Shown piece after piece: positions 1 to 13,084 of a stretch of DNA of 64,000 nucleotides. Numbering within the stretch: position 1 is the first letter of the stretch; the number at the start of each line of letters is the position of its first letter. The DNA is taken from assembly GCA_900708905.1 (NCBI GenBank), contig CAADRB010000031.1, positions 2,912,144 to 2,976,143 on the forward strand, in the 5' to 3' direction. Below the pieces are notes generated by a model. It saw only the letters and a list, made by a program, of their open reading frames with translations, had not been told where the DNA came from and ran no database searches. The stretch is from Hymenolepis diminuta. Lineage: Eukaryota > Platyhelminthes > Cestoda > Cyclophyllidea > Hymenolepididae. A program made the position numbers and the translations under genes.

Positions 1-2639
1 TCTGCTAAGTTTGTACTGCATATTTTACTGCCCTTATTTACTCTTCTGCATGGATTTCGACCAAAAAGTGCAACACAATGCTTAGTATGGTTTGCTCGGC
101 TGAAACGCATTGCATCATTGTGATTTCAGTAGACATACAATGACCAGTTAGTGATAGTGACTTCTGGATCGCAAAATTCTCTGTATTAACAACTGCCGTG
201 GTCTCAGCTAATCGAACTTACAGACGGGGTTGTGGACTTCTCACCCTAACCACTTTATTCGAGATCCTCAACTCTTGTAACATTGCTTATCATAAGATGA
301 TCATTTGTTTGCTATTTAAGCGAATTAGGAAAACTTATAGATTAAGAAAAAATGCAAATTAAGACAGCATTTAGCCGTGGTGATATATAGTCGGGCATGA
401 GAAAAAATCGCTCAGTTGATCTAACTGTTTTATCATGATTTAATGTAGATTTTGTATAGCTTGTAAGCTAAATTAAGTGACCGGGTGAGAGTAGAAAAAA
501 TTGCGGAATAGTTTTTGTTAGCACCTTGATTAAATTGTCCAGATTAACCTGTATATATTCTGCCTGGTTAGAATTACAAATCATCTAAGTTGTTGCAAGT
601 TTGTTATCTAAACACCAGTCATTTATACTGCAGATAAATATTGCGCCCTAAAAGTACCTCAGAAGTGAGAACTCAACGTTTGTTGTGTCAAAATTGAAAA
701 AAAAATGCAACGACAGCCGTTTGTTAAAATTTGTTCTGCCCCCCTGAATAGAGCGCTCAATGAATCGAATTTGTATAAAAATTACAATTGCTCGTTCCTT
801 CAACTAAATGAGTAATTTTATAAGACATTATTTATAGAAGAGTGAAATAGTTAATGGGTTAAGGGCCTGTAAATGGAGTCTTCTAGCTTACTACGGTTAC
901 CAAAAACAGGATAGAGAGAAGACATGAACATTGTAATTAAGGCTTATTGAGAAGAAAGAAAACTCAAGAGAGGGAAAGTGAAAGGGCAGATGGTTTAATG
1001 GAATCTTAAAGAGTGAGTACCACATTTTTGGGAGAAAAATGAAAGTTATACCATTTCTTTTACAAATCAAACTTCTTGGGAAGTTTGTGAGCAAGGTTGG
1101 TTAAATAAGCCCACAATTTTGAGAATGTTAATGAAGTTTGTTATATTTCATCTTAGGTGAACACAGCTGACTTCAAAGCTGTAAATATCTGCTTATGCCT
1201 GCCAACGCTGTACTTAGATGAAGGCGGTAGTGGTGAAACCACCCATTCTTTAACCTCGTGCAATTTCAATTGTAATCTTTCTTCTGGCACCAGACACTGG
1301 ACCTGGATCATGAAATATGTGACCATGAAGTATCAAGAGGGTTTAAATTTCCGCTCTTCAAAATCAGCGCAATCGTCCCAAATTGTCTTGAAAACTGTTC
1401 TTCGATAGAAATTAACTTCTCACATATTCTGAGGGTGTCAAGAACAAAGAGGCTCAAACTGAAACTCAAGCTCCACAAATATTTGTATATTTAAAAAAGA
1501 CAACTTCATATTTTACCTTTCTCCTTATTAGGTAACTTTAATGCTCAAATCTGTGCTCTTTATGTCCAAATCGTACAGGTCATTTTTTTATCAAATGGAA
1601 TTTATATTGGAATAATAAATTATTAAATTAACTTATATATTAACCAAATTATTAAAATTACATAATGAAAGGTCATCATTTCGAATTTAATTGACATGAA
1701 ATGTTCGATATCACTCCAAAATCATAGCTTTCATTGAAGTTTAAGCTATCAGTCACGATTATTTTGTCATGTTATAGGTTTTTATGCAGAGCGTAACTTG
1801 CGGAAATCCGTGCATTTATCACAAAATTATGAAACCTGTCTAAGTAAGCAGCAAATTTTTTGCAAAAGATTTCACCTTACATGGAAGATCTTGGTAATTC
1901 AAGCGAATTTTGCTATTGGCTGTCACTATTCACGCTAACAAGATTTCGTACTATTTCGTCAGTGAGGTCATATCCTCAATGTTCAGAACTCATAAATGAA
2001 ATACTGTTCATTATATTTGTGGTTAATTTTCTAATTAACAAGACATTTGTATTCAGTCTTAAACGTAATGCGCAGTGTATCCTGGAAAATTCCCTTGGTT
2101 TATGAGTTATCTGCTAAAACTAGACCCTCAAGACACTACAATAAGACTTACTTATTTAATCTTCCACATTTGCTTCCATCGAGTAGACTGTAGCTGATAA
2201 TGTGCGGTACGAGGTGAATGGGTTTTTAACAATATCGGATTTTACGGAGGTGCCTTAATACCGTGGACATCCCAGTTAGCAGCAGCCAATCGCATGAGCA
2301 ACAAATGTGACTATCTAATTGACTAACTGGTCAGATTGAGTGATCGGTCATAACACTACGATTCTTTTTATCTTCCTGAAGCAAAGATCATGAATGTGAA
2401 ACTACCTTCTGAGAATTAACATGCACTCTGATTTTCTAAGAGAAAATAATTAAATCTATATTTCTTTTATTATCAGTGAGTTCGGAGTCATTTAATTGTA
2501 CACCTCTAAGCTGAAACTATCAATAAAGTTAGTATCGAGTGCTGATCACAGCAGCAAAAAATAGGCTCGCCGTTTTGCATGTTTGTTAATTTCGCCATCA
2601 CCGTAACCAGAATTAGAGTCTCACACACTGGAACTCGGA
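1..2639. other. AT-rich intergenic stretch, no gene recognised
   Basis: I see no conserved protein segment, tRNA or long repeat here. The open frames present (up to about 83 codons) have low-complexity composition typical of chance ORFs in AT-rich DNA and lack matched splice signals. Short segments near 130-260 and 2,230-2,350 faintly resemble the dispersed SINE-like family found elsewhere in the window, but too weakly to call. Confidence 0.5.
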
Positions 2640-2965
2640 GGCTTTATCATCAAATCTGATCTCTCGCTCCCTCTGGGACATTTAATAGACACACTCACTC
2701 CCAGCCCGAGAGAGCTTAAACGGCGGCCGCGCGAAACGCGATCGCATCAGAGACCATAAAACACAGATTTCTCACTGCTCTCCATCTCCAATAGTTTTCC
2801 GTCCCTTGCACTAACCCACCCCTAGCAAACCCTTCTTAATCTACCTACCTAGACTTTCCCCAACCTCACCCCTCTGCTCAACATGGGAACGCCAAACTGC
2901 GGATTTCGCCCGCACACATACCCTCTGATGATACCCACCAAAAAAGGGGGAGAATGATAGAGAGC
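2640..2965. promoter_or_regulatory. GC/CpG-rich island, candidate promoter or regulatory block
   Basis: Against an AT-rich background this block is markedly richer in G, C and CpG. It includes a cluster around 2,720-2,745 with CGGCGGCCGCGCG and GCGATCGC, followed by a pyrimidine-rich stretch to about 2,890. A small frame starting ATG at 2,883 reads 24 codons and has no recognised homologue. Such islands often mark transcription starts, but I find no recognisable gene on either side within the window. It could serve a gene starting beyond the left edge on the minus strand, a non-coding RNA, or be an old GC-rich insertion. The compositional contrast is seen; the function is inference. Confidence 0.3.
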
Positions 2966-3006
2966 GGGTCGTAATGGGTATGGTATGGTACGAGCAATCG
3001 TTCACA

Positions 3007-3032
3007 ATATATATATATTTATATATACATAT
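3007..3032. repeat. AT microsatellite
   Basis: An imperfect (AT)n dinucleotide run interrupted by TT, directly right of the GC-rich block. Simple repeat, no further function visible. Confidence 0.85.
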
Positions 3033-3330
3033 TATTCTCTGAGGGTGGTTATCAGAGTTTCGGATCGCTGGGACTTAGATCCCATGTGCGTGAGTGAGTG
3101 GGGTAAATCACTTTGCCGTACTGTCGAAAGGAGCGAGTTATTGTTGTTGGCGAAAAATAAATACGCAGTTGATTTGCATTACTGTTACGAAATATCACTT
3201 GGGCGGATGATAGGATGGCACCGCTCACGAAGTTCGTTAAAATATTTAATAATTATGCAGGTTCAGAATTTATGCTTTATTATTCGGAAAAACAGCGTTT
3301 TTTTATCATTTTACTTCGCAATTTGACTGT

Positions 3331-6300
3331 TTGATAGATCTATTAGCATATGACACTCTTTCTCAAGAGATCAGGTTCAACTTAAGAATATTCAGGAATA
3401 TTGCGAAAGAGTAATCCTGTTCGCCAGCGGATGTTATCAGAACGAGCCAAAGTGTACAAAACGCATAACCAATCCTAATATGTTACCGGGTTTTCAAATT
3501 CTATAAAGAATGGCTCTTTCCGATTTGTTATAGGCCTTAATATCCTCCCAAAATAGACACAAATACCCCAAACTCAACAAAAATACGGAATTACCATATT
3601 AGGTTTTACTCTAAAATACTGCAAGGAGCATATTTCACCAAACTAGAGTATTTGTAAATAATTATTAACAAAATTGTTAATTTTATTTTTGTAGATAACA
3701 ATTGATCATTTTATCCAATGCAACCATTCTTCTTAGAGTAATCCATTTAGCCCAGTGCTAAGGAACACTCAAAAAGTAGGGGCATGCTGATGTGTATTGT
3801 AAGAGCCAATTTAATTAATGAAGAATATTTGAAAAACGATTCTAAGCTCCTTAAACCAAATTATCAAACTTCTACCCAATTGTAAGTTACCAAAACTGGA
3901 CATTCACTGATAATGAACTCATAAATTAGGGATAAACATTAGATAACTTCTTTAAGGCTAGATTGGTCGAAAAATAATGAACGTGCGTTCAAATACTTGT
4001 CTGATTGAATTAATACGATATTTTTTATTTAACAAAGAAACAGGATATACTATATGGGGGGTTATCAATGAAAGTACAGATCGATCTCATAAATGAGGAA
4101 TGCAATTACTTTGGAAAATAACACTAAAAAAATATTTTCAATACATTAGCTGAATTTATTGCGTAATATTCTAATATGTTTTAAGACTTTTTATGAAAAA
4201 AGAACTTATTTTAAATTGTCTTTTCCATGACTAATTATTTAAAGGTAGATCAAGGTTCTAATTACAATTTTAATAAAAAACATAAACCAGATGCGTTTTT
4301 ATTCGGAAGACCGATTAATTGAAGTTTATTTTAACTAAACGTTACATACCACAAAAACAGTTTTAATTCACTCAAAATGTAATCGTTTTCATATATCAAT
4401 TTCACAGAAAAGAGAAAATAAACCTTAGGATTCATATTTATTAACATATTTCATTTTTACCAGCTTATTAGGAATTTCGGAAAGCACGATGACTTTGAAG
4501 TTATTTCTCACACTTCTTTTCCAAAGAGTTCAATTTGAGTGCGTCTATCAATTTTTTCTATAAAGGTTTGAAATTTTGAATTCATTAATATCAATTTCGC
4601 ATCTTTTTGGTGTCATCCAAGCAAAACTTCCACATACGGCCTTTTATACTTCATATAACATCGGAATGCATTCAAAATCTTCTAAATGCACAACTGTCAG
4701 AATGATGAAACATTCGCACTTTACTGTCTCTTTTGTTAGGCGAGTTTTAATGCCGATAAGAAAAATACAGATATTATTTGAATCAGACACATAAAATCTT
4801 CTTAAATTTCGTGCAAAATGCGTTTACTTCAATAGATAGCCAATCTAACTTTTTCGGGAATAAAATTAAAATAAATATGCTTATAATTAAACTAACTTAC
4901 CCAGAAAAATGCAAATAAATTTAAAATTTTAATTTTAGGAAGTAACTTAAATGAGATGATAGAAAGTCCAACAAATGATTAAACAATACGCTGAGAGCAA
5001 AGTCAAAGTTCCAAAAAACTTTGCTTCATTTAATTTTCGGATTCGAGTTGTACAATATTTAATAAATGGGTATTTTCTGTTTTGAGATTTCAGTTTCACG
5101 GTTCCTCCTCTAGATGGCAGCAAATTCTGGTCTAAGGGGTTTAATCATGGTTGTCACTTCTGCCGCATCAACTCATATTTCCTTCCAGCCCCTGAGATGG
5201 CAAAATGATCCTACACGCTAGTCAGCAGCTTATAGTCCTAACATAGTAAATGTAAAATAGCTATAAATGCAATTATTATGAAATTTGCACAATTAAAATT
5301 TCAAAACCTAATCTTTCCACCAATAAATTGTGCTTTGTTATTAGCTGTTTTATAATTCGTAGGAATATTATGCCTATGATATAGATGGGTATATCATAAC
5401 ATAAGTTACAAAATGGTTTATTAATGCTTTTCATCATCAAAATTCGAGTATTCGTAGCAAAATATGTAACAATTGTTCTTCTCCAGCAGGACCGTACTTT
5501 TACACGGTCAGTTACGCAATACCTGGTCCTGATGGTGGTTATTTGCTAATCATTTCCTAAGCTAGAAACATCATCTATTTGTGTTAATATATTTATGGAA
5601 CAAAATGCACAAACGGACATGATAAATTTTCTTTGCAAAATAACCATAGTACATGTAAATATTTGAAGACGAATTCAGTGAAACCAATTGATTAAAAATA
5701 TATAACTTTCTAATGGTAGTAGTTTGAAGTAAGAGGCCTGTGAAATTTTATGCCGTTTTGCATACTCGGTGTTCTTTGTCTTCGATTTCATTTATTATCT
5801 GACACCGGTTTCATTATAAGGGTCACAATCGTAGAAGCATTCTTTCTTCCCAATTCCGGATTTCAAAGAGCAGCTCCGACTGTAGAATGATCAAAAGAAG
5901 GCTCTTTTCTTGGCAACAAATAACTAGAAGTGAGGTTGTATAGCCAATTTCCTTTCCAAGTCGTGATGCAATTATGCTAACATTCTAAATAAAATGCAGT
6001 GAAAATAAAATTATTACCAGTATAACCCATGATGGTGCAAAGTAATCCGTAAATTTTAGCCATAGAATGCGTCTAAATGTGGAAAACTCCATATTCTAAT
6101 AAGCAATGCAATTAACTCTCTTATTTCATTTAACTGCATCTTCCACCTTCTTAAAAGATATGATGTCTTACTGTCAGAAGTTTAAACGTCACGATTTGAT
6201 CCCTATAATACTCGCTAGATCCATATACGCGATATTCAGAGCTTATTGGTAAATATCGTAATACCGTGTGTTTCTCTAAATCAGGGGTCACAAGATCCTA

Positions 6301-7474
6301 ACCCATTGGTGCATATTCAGCAACTGGAAAGACTGATATTACCTGATCAAGGCAAAGCTCAAAATTATGGCGTGAAGATTTTTTCTTAAAATAAGTTCAG
6401 AGACTAATAATTAGTCAATTAGCAGTAATATTCAAGTAGCAGAGTATTTTCCTTTTTAATGTTTACCACATTTTCGGAATTTTCGATACCAATCAGAGAG
6501 GTTTTTCGGAACAAATTTAAATATCAATTTTGGGCTGATGACCAGTTGTTTCAATTATTATTTATGATTACGTGTTGAATAATTCGAGAAAGTTAATAAA
6601 AAGAGGAAAATTTTATTGGACTCCGTAAATTTAATCGTTAAAATTAGTTTTAAATCAACCGCCTTATCTTTGGTTACATTAACGTAAATGTGGTTTTGTG
6701 AGTCACCACGATACAACACGACCATTAAGATAAATGTGAAAAAATAACTGTCGTCTTGAGTCATCACGGTACCCTATGCTCACCTATGGTCTTTCTCTCG
6801 AATGTTGAGTGTTGACTACTAATTTGGTTAGAATTAAAATGCAACCCCTAAACCTCACTATAAATTAACTCAATAATAATCTTTTATTTATAACCCTGCA
6901 AAGCAATCAGAAACATTGCCCTTCTGCCTTAATTGTGGCTGAAACGTTTTGATCCATAAAGTTCTCCGTTAATTCTTGAATTTCAATCAAAATTCAGTAT
7001 CCTGCATTACTTTTAAACGTTTCTCTTTAAAGTCCATTGTAAAGACAAATACAATTTTGATGTAACCGGACTAAGAAATAAAAATTCGTCAGAAAAATTT
7101 TGGTAATTCTTCGTTTATTCAACTTTATAAACACAGAAATAGACATTCGTAATTAGTAAATTCTTGTCTGTTTTCCATGTTGATACATATATAGTTTCCA
7201 TATAGTTAATACATTTCAAGCATACAATGCCCTCATTAAAATGCACTTTTGATTAACTTAGGAAAATTAGAAGACTGTGTGGTTAGTGGTGTTGAATGTT
7301 AAAAATGGGCTTCTATCAAATAGTCTCAAATAACGGGGTATCGTGCTTTTGCAAATAGGAAATAATATTTACCATACCTTGTGTGAACTCTGCTCAGTGA
7401 GTTCTGTTATGTTAAGATTAAGTTAACTGCTTATGATCATTTAAGGTCACGCCACATTTTGGCCTTTACACAAA
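3331..7474. other. AT-rich intergenic stretch, no gene recognised
   Basis: No conserved coding segment, RNA gene or clear mobile element recognised on either strand. Open frames reach only about 72 codons and show no splice-flanked coding character. Confidence 0.5.
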
Positions 7475-7545
7475 AGGAGATATGAATTGAAGTGGCAAGA
7501 TCGACCGTCATAATTAAACAACCGGTCAATAAGCACTGAAGATTG
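7475..7545. repeat. fragment of dispersed SINE-like repeat
   Basis: Positions 7,502-7,540 align without gaps to 22,036-22,074, with about 30 of 38 bases identical (both begin CGACCGTC and contain ATTAAA and AAGCACTG). The same core can be seen more loosely in the fragments in DPP7 intron 7 and EXOSC3 intron 2. This marks an old dispersed element; the ends are not definable by eye. Confidence 0.45.
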
Positions 7546-9732
7546 TGATTAGATTTTGGTCAGTTGTCCCGAGGATGAATTATGACATTTGATTTTTAAA
7601 TCGGTTTTTTTTGTGAATTTTCAATAAATGAATACTCTAAATTCCGAATCCGAAAATCAAATGAAGTTACTCTTTGATGTTCTCATTTCGATCCCCTCCT
7701 TTTATCCCACATCGAATTTTACTTACTCGATTTCAGTTGATTTTTCACAATGCTACGGGTTTTATATAATAATATATAATTACTATACCTTGAATTGTAA
7801 TATTACTGACCATGCGCCATAACCATACATATAATTGTGAGTAACAATTACTGTTACTTTATTGAAGGCATTTAATTATTTACGCAATGCGTTGATTACA
7901 ATTATGTAACAAAGTTTATTTAATGTTGCTAAGTACTTACCTGGAAACAATCAAAATAAAGGCGACTGATGTTAATCCATAAATGATGAGGCAGAAGACA
8001 TATATTCAAATATCTGCACTTCTTTATCTAAATGAAACATAATTTTTAACAGATCAGAACCTTCTTTTAGCAAGTTCAAAGCCCATGTTTTGATAAAGAG
8101 GAAGGCTTATAATTCTCTCTAAGTGAAAACGCTACAGAATACTCTTTGGCCACTTTATCTGCCAGATATGCATGCGTGTGAAATTAATTTATAACCCCTT
8201 ATATAACGATATTACTGACCCCGTCCATCACGCCTATTGCAGCATATTTATTCGACGAACAACTAGTATCGCCTACAAATTCTATTTAATCAATTATATT
8301 GAATCCATTTTCTAACCTTGATTTAGGAAGGTTATTTGTTATTATTTATTTATGTTAAGCGAACTCCCTAACCACAGTCCAAAACTTGTATTCACAGAAT
8401 ATGCAGTATGGGAAAGAAATCCTTGAAACAAGGCTTTACAACTAGTAGCTTAAGGCTATGGAACTTCCTATTAACAGCAGGAAGCTTCAGTCGAATGTCA
8501 CAAAAACAGAAAAACATGTTTGTTGGTAGAGAGCAACAGGTTTTCATTTGTATACGGAGAATCTTTCTACAAAAATAAATACATTTGAAGTGAATACAAA
8601 TGTATACGAACGAGTTAGATTTTCTATAAAGGGATTAAAATCACCTCTTAATACAGTTGGTTGATCTCGATTATACTTTTTAAACAAATATAATATGACA
8701 GTAATAGAAACGTTAATTAGTTCTCAAAATAGAAAATGCATTTGTAGCAATTATTGGCTAATATAACAGTTCATCATAACTGGTGTTGTTAGACTCCATT
8801 GTCAAGCTTAAATCAACGACTCATTAGCAATGTCCTTTAAAGGCATATAAAAGCGTTCATATAGCCAATCAAGCCATTTCTTTTGTTGAAGTGCACTAAC
8901 TTGGCAACGCAGGCGGGATAAAGAATGCGCCAAGCAGAGAAAATAAATAAGTGAATGTCTTGTGTGAGCCGTAGGACTTTTTAGCAGGGAATGGAATTTA
9001 AAAAATGACTTTTAATGTTACCCTAAAAGCACTATTTTAACATTTTTTTAACTTTTTAATGTTCATTGCAGTCAATTTTTGTTATTTTACATGATTGGCG
9101 TTTATTAAATTACGTTTCAGTCACATTGATTAAACTTTTAAGCTAATTTTATTTAAATAATTTGTTAAGTTGAAAGGTCCTATCAAAAATTAGTCTCGGA
9201 TTGGAGATGGAAAGCATTCAATTAAACATTAGCAAAGGAGAGGAAAAGGGAACTTTGATCATTTCGATTTTGAAACTAGATCTTTTATTCAGCTCAAGTC
9301 ACATTTGGTGCCGTCTAATCCTAAAGGCCTAAGTGGCATGAAAAGCTTTCTGTCCACTTAGATTTTAATTTAAACAGCAATTGTGTAACTGTTAGAAGAA
9401 ATAATAATTATTTTCCCCTGACCCCAATATTTCTTCTATAAATAAAAATGTAATTTACTTCTTAATTCCCAACTGATAGAAAACGCATTTCAACTATGCC
9501 TATTTGTTGAAACTGATACTGATTGATCTGTCCTTTCGTTAGCACATGCGTGTTTAGCATAACGTACTTTGTGTTCGACTTTTGGTTATTGACTTCCGTG
9601 TTAAGTTGCTATATCACCAGTTTTCTAGATTGTTCTACGAGATTACTACTGAGTCTCCTAGTTCTTTAGGTTATAACATAGTGATAGACTCAATCAGAAC
9701 TGCAGATATCATGAAATAAATTTTTCGAAACC
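7546..9732. other. AT-rich intergenic stretch, no gene recognised
   Basis: Nothing supportable is seen here. Local polypurine and polypyrimidine runs and short open frames only. Confidence 0.5.
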
Positions 9733-9841
9733 TGATTCAGAAGACTACGTTGAGAGTATCAGTGAATTCCATTATGAACCCTCTGTAGGTGAGGTATCTG
9801 CCACTTGGTATTCTCGGAACCGGGACGCTTAAGTAAATTGA

Positions 9842-10100
9842 ATGGCAGGATTGCCAGACGAAATAAGAGTGACCGCGTTGTTTTGTAGGTTCAGCAAAGG
9901 TGACCACTATCCCTACCTGGTCTACCTCCTACTATTTTTGCCGAAGGACTTAATTTTTGAGGAGACGATCCAAAAGTGCGAGAAGGGGTTTGGAGACAAA
10001 ACTTCTATTTTCAATAGGTGTTACAGATGCCTAAATTTGATTATACACAATGGTAAAGGTTTTTTCAAATACACGGGCATTTCGAATAGACTGTGCTAAG
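9842..10100 (+). pseudogene. Gypsy gag fragment (longest intact piece)
   Basis: An 85-codon open frame lying inside the retrotransposon relic. It has the conserved Gag order: an LPDEIRV segment, then the LPK block, then FGDKTSIFN and YRCLNL. In live copies Gag packages the element RNA. Here the upstream Gag residues sit in a frame that ends in a stop just before this frame opens, and downstream Gag pieces are in other frames, so it cannot make a full Gag. The ATG at 9,842 is probably an internal codon rather than the true start. Confidence 0.8.
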
Positions 10101-10634
10101 CATTCCCATATGGGTCAGAGGAGGACCAATTCAAATGTCCTCTATTCGTCCCAAGTGTTATATCGAAATTCGCCTGAAATTGTTGCTTGATTTAGATAAG
10201 AATTCAGATGCCATGTTACAAGACCTGCTGGATTAATATAGCTTTTGAAGCCTCACTGGCGCCTCGAACATGGTTGAAAGAAATAACTCTCGAGCTCGCC
10301 TAATCAAAAATTCCGAAGTTGACCAATAGGTCGAAAATAATACTACGTTGCAGCCTCAGACACAGCAAACGCAGCCCAATAGCCCTAAATATAAACCAAA
10401 GTGCCTGTCTTATGGCAATTTCCACCTTCATAGGAATTGCTCTTCCTTAAAACGGTAGAATTAGGAATACAATTAGTACCAACACGAGGAGAGTTTCTCC
10501 ATGAGCAGTCAATTACGACCGTACCCGAGCTATAGGAAAGACCACCATCAGACTCAGCTTTGTCAGGCGCACGACATACAAACCACAATGTAGGATAATG
10601 TAAGCAGACATCGCTATGAAACCTTATGCCTTAG

Positions 10635-10890
10635 TGGGATGTTTTTTGAATTGCAGATCGACACTGGGTCAGATATTATTATAATTTTTAGTGGGGCTTA
10701 GAAAACTCTTGATAGCTAGATGGCGCTCTTTATAAATTATCTAATGCTTCAAGTAATGAAGTGCAAGTCCCTCCTCAAAGGAATAACTCTCGAGACTGTA
10801 TGTTACGTAGCTGGTGGTGATTTCGACTTACTTGGGTTGGACTGGATCGGCCTAGTCAACGTTCTCAAGCCAAAACTTCAAATATTATAA
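10635..10890 (+). pseudogene. Gypsy aspartic protease fragment
   Basis: Retropepsin-like segment of the same relic. The catalytic DTGSD motif is intact at 10,660-10,674, and a downstream LLGLDWI block matches the flap-distal end of flatworm Gypsy proteases. Two in-frame stop codons lie between them, near 10,698 and 10,716, so the domain is inactive. In a live element this protease would process the Gag-Pol precursor. Confidence 0.8.
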
Positions 10891-10927
10891 CAAATACTTA
10901 GCCTGCAAATAACTGACACTTCTAATG

Positions 10928-10953
10928 TATATATATATATATATGTATATAAG
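10928..10953. repeat. AT microsatellite
   Basis: A (TA)n run ending in TGTATATA, just past the end of the recognisable Gypsy relic. It may mark the point where the element was truncated. Confidence 0.85.
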
Positions 10954-13084
10954 TTTGTATGTTAATTTGCGTCGATTTTCATACCTAACTCTGGCAAGAT
11001 ATTGTTTATTCTACATTCTCTTCGAGTTTACAATCCGATTTTACATTGTGTGTCTCCAGTTAATTGAAATCCATTAACGTGATTGCAAAACAGGCAAAAT
11101 TTCAGTGTAACTTAAGCAATGAGCAATCATTTCGCACTCATTGTACTTTTTATTTACTAATAAAATGAGAACACACAATCAGCAATGGCGCACGGTTACA
11201 TGCATACTTTTGTGCTTAACTATTTATTATTAATATCTCAACCAGTTCACGATAACCATAGTATGATTACAATGAGACATTCAAGATATATTATTCTGTT
11301 CTTATGTTCGTTTGATTTTTATTGGCTCATTCAAATAATTCTAAAATCTCGAATATTTTGGATAATCAAGGTTGTAGTGGACCACCAGATTGTTAAGGGT
11401 CACCAGTTTTTAGGTGAAATTGCCAACAGTAAATGAAAGAAAAGGAACGCCGAGGAATCCGTAGGCCAGGTTATATTGAAGTAAGCTCAGTACAGAGTCT
11501 CAAGGAAAAATAGGGAACTGGAGGATTGAACGACGAGAGATGAGCCTGGCGAGCTGGGGTCCACCCTGTTCGTATGTGTGTTTCATGGGAGGTTATTTAT
11601 AGTCGACACTTTGGGTGTTGACTAAGCAGTGTCTGCCGAGGTATGTTTACCTTTTCCGGGTCGATGCGACATAGGTCAGCTGAGAAAACACGATGTTTGT
11701 TTAGGGAGTGCTCGGGTCACAAGAATGGTTAAAGGTTTACAGAGATAACTTGTGAGGACAGATAATTAAATTTGGTGATAATTAGGAAGGCTGTAAGATA
11801 AAATATTTCAGAAGAGGGATTCATCCTACAAGGTTTTTATAATAAAGTGCCCTGAATCACATATTTTGAGCACGTAAGTTTGATTTTGAGCTTGCAAAAT
11901 GAACAAATTCTATAGAATTCTTTCTAATCATGGCAAATTTTTTGATGTTTTACGGATATTCCAAACATTTGTATGCGTCTGTGTTTGTTTCAAAAAATAG
12001 TTATTTTTTTCCATTGCGTGTCTAGAAACTGCATTTACAAATCAAAAAATCAAACAACATAAATAACAACGTAATCTCTTGTACAGAAACACTTTGAATT
12101 CATCTTATTTTGGAAATGAAGGTGTCAGTCGATATTACTTTAAAGCATGAAGCGGTTCAAGAAGAGACCGTTTGTCTTTCACGTTGTTACTCGAAAATTG
12201 ATATTTATTAATTAATTAAACTTATAAAATACTTAAGCGCAAGAATTTTCATGAGCACTGCTAACTGTAAGTGTTATGCAAAATGTCTAGGCTACACAAC
12301 AGCGTATTTAAAATTTTTGTTAATTGCAAATTATTGCATCAAAGTTGGGACAAAAGATGAAGTTTACCTGTCTTTTCATCGTAAATCCCACAAATTGTTA
12401 ATGAAAGCGATTTTGACCCCGCTCCTTTCTGGAATCAAGCTGTCAACCTGGGTAACTTGACTCACTTCGGGTCAGTTTAAATGCTAGTCCCTTAAGTACC
12501 CAAAACATAAGTCAGAACCGAGACTGAATATTAATATTAGACTGATGTAATAATGGGACCTAGAATATTTAATACCACATCCAAGTAAGTTAAAGGTCAC
12601 AAAATTCAAATTTCAGTAGTCGTCTCTGGATTGGAGGAACTGATTGTTTACGTGTTCCAGTGCATATTGACAGGCTATTTTATCAGGATGTTTGGTCTTG
12701 CCACATCACTTTATTTTTTATTCGAACGGTTGCGTAGGCAAATAATCTTACATATTTTCTGCAGCTTACGGTTTTAACAGCGAAAATGATATGGCAAAAT
12801 TTTTTAAATTAACAGTGCTTTGTAAGCCGTGTTCACTGCAGGAGAATTATCGAATTTATTTTTTCTTTGAAGGAAAGATGCACAAGAAAAAGACATTCAG
12901 CTGAAAGTTTTCTTCACTTCTGTTAATAGATGCTTATGTCGATCGACAGTTTGTGAATTTACAAAATTAGGGATCTGGAACTGAAGCACATTTAAGCAGA
13001 ACTAGTGCCTGTAAGGAGTGATAGGTACGGCTGATTATGATAAAAGATGAGCTTCTGAAATAATCCATATACTTCAAAAAGTAT
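10954..13084. other. intergenic stretch, no gene recognised
   Basis: No conserved coding or RNA feature recognised. The segment 11,430-11,720 is a little richer in G and purines than its surroundings but shows no protein match. It could hold the unrecognisable remainder of the neighbouring retrotransposon. Confidence 0.45.

Larger units (their letters stand above)
9733..10890 (+). mobile_element. decayed Gypsy-type LTR retrotransposon fragment (gag to protease)
   Basis: Translating the plus strand gives, in order, pieces of a Gypsy-class Gag and then a retroviral-type aspartic protease, in several frames with stops. Gag pieces: 9,733-9,828 (ends in a stop), 9,842-10,100 (contains LPDEIRV and the FGDKTSIFNRCYRCLNL block typical of flatworm Gypsy gags) and 10,165-10,233 (LQDLLD). 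A degenerate zinc-knuckle-like segment lies at about 10,402-10,440, with one cysteine position replaced. The protease follows at about 10,640-10,890, with the DTGSD active site at 10,660-10,674 and LLGLDWI at 10,828-10,850. No reverse transcriptase, RNase H, integrase or LTR was found. The element is a dead, 3'-truncated relic; the assignment to Gypsy rests on the Gag plus protease pattern. Confidence 0.85.
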
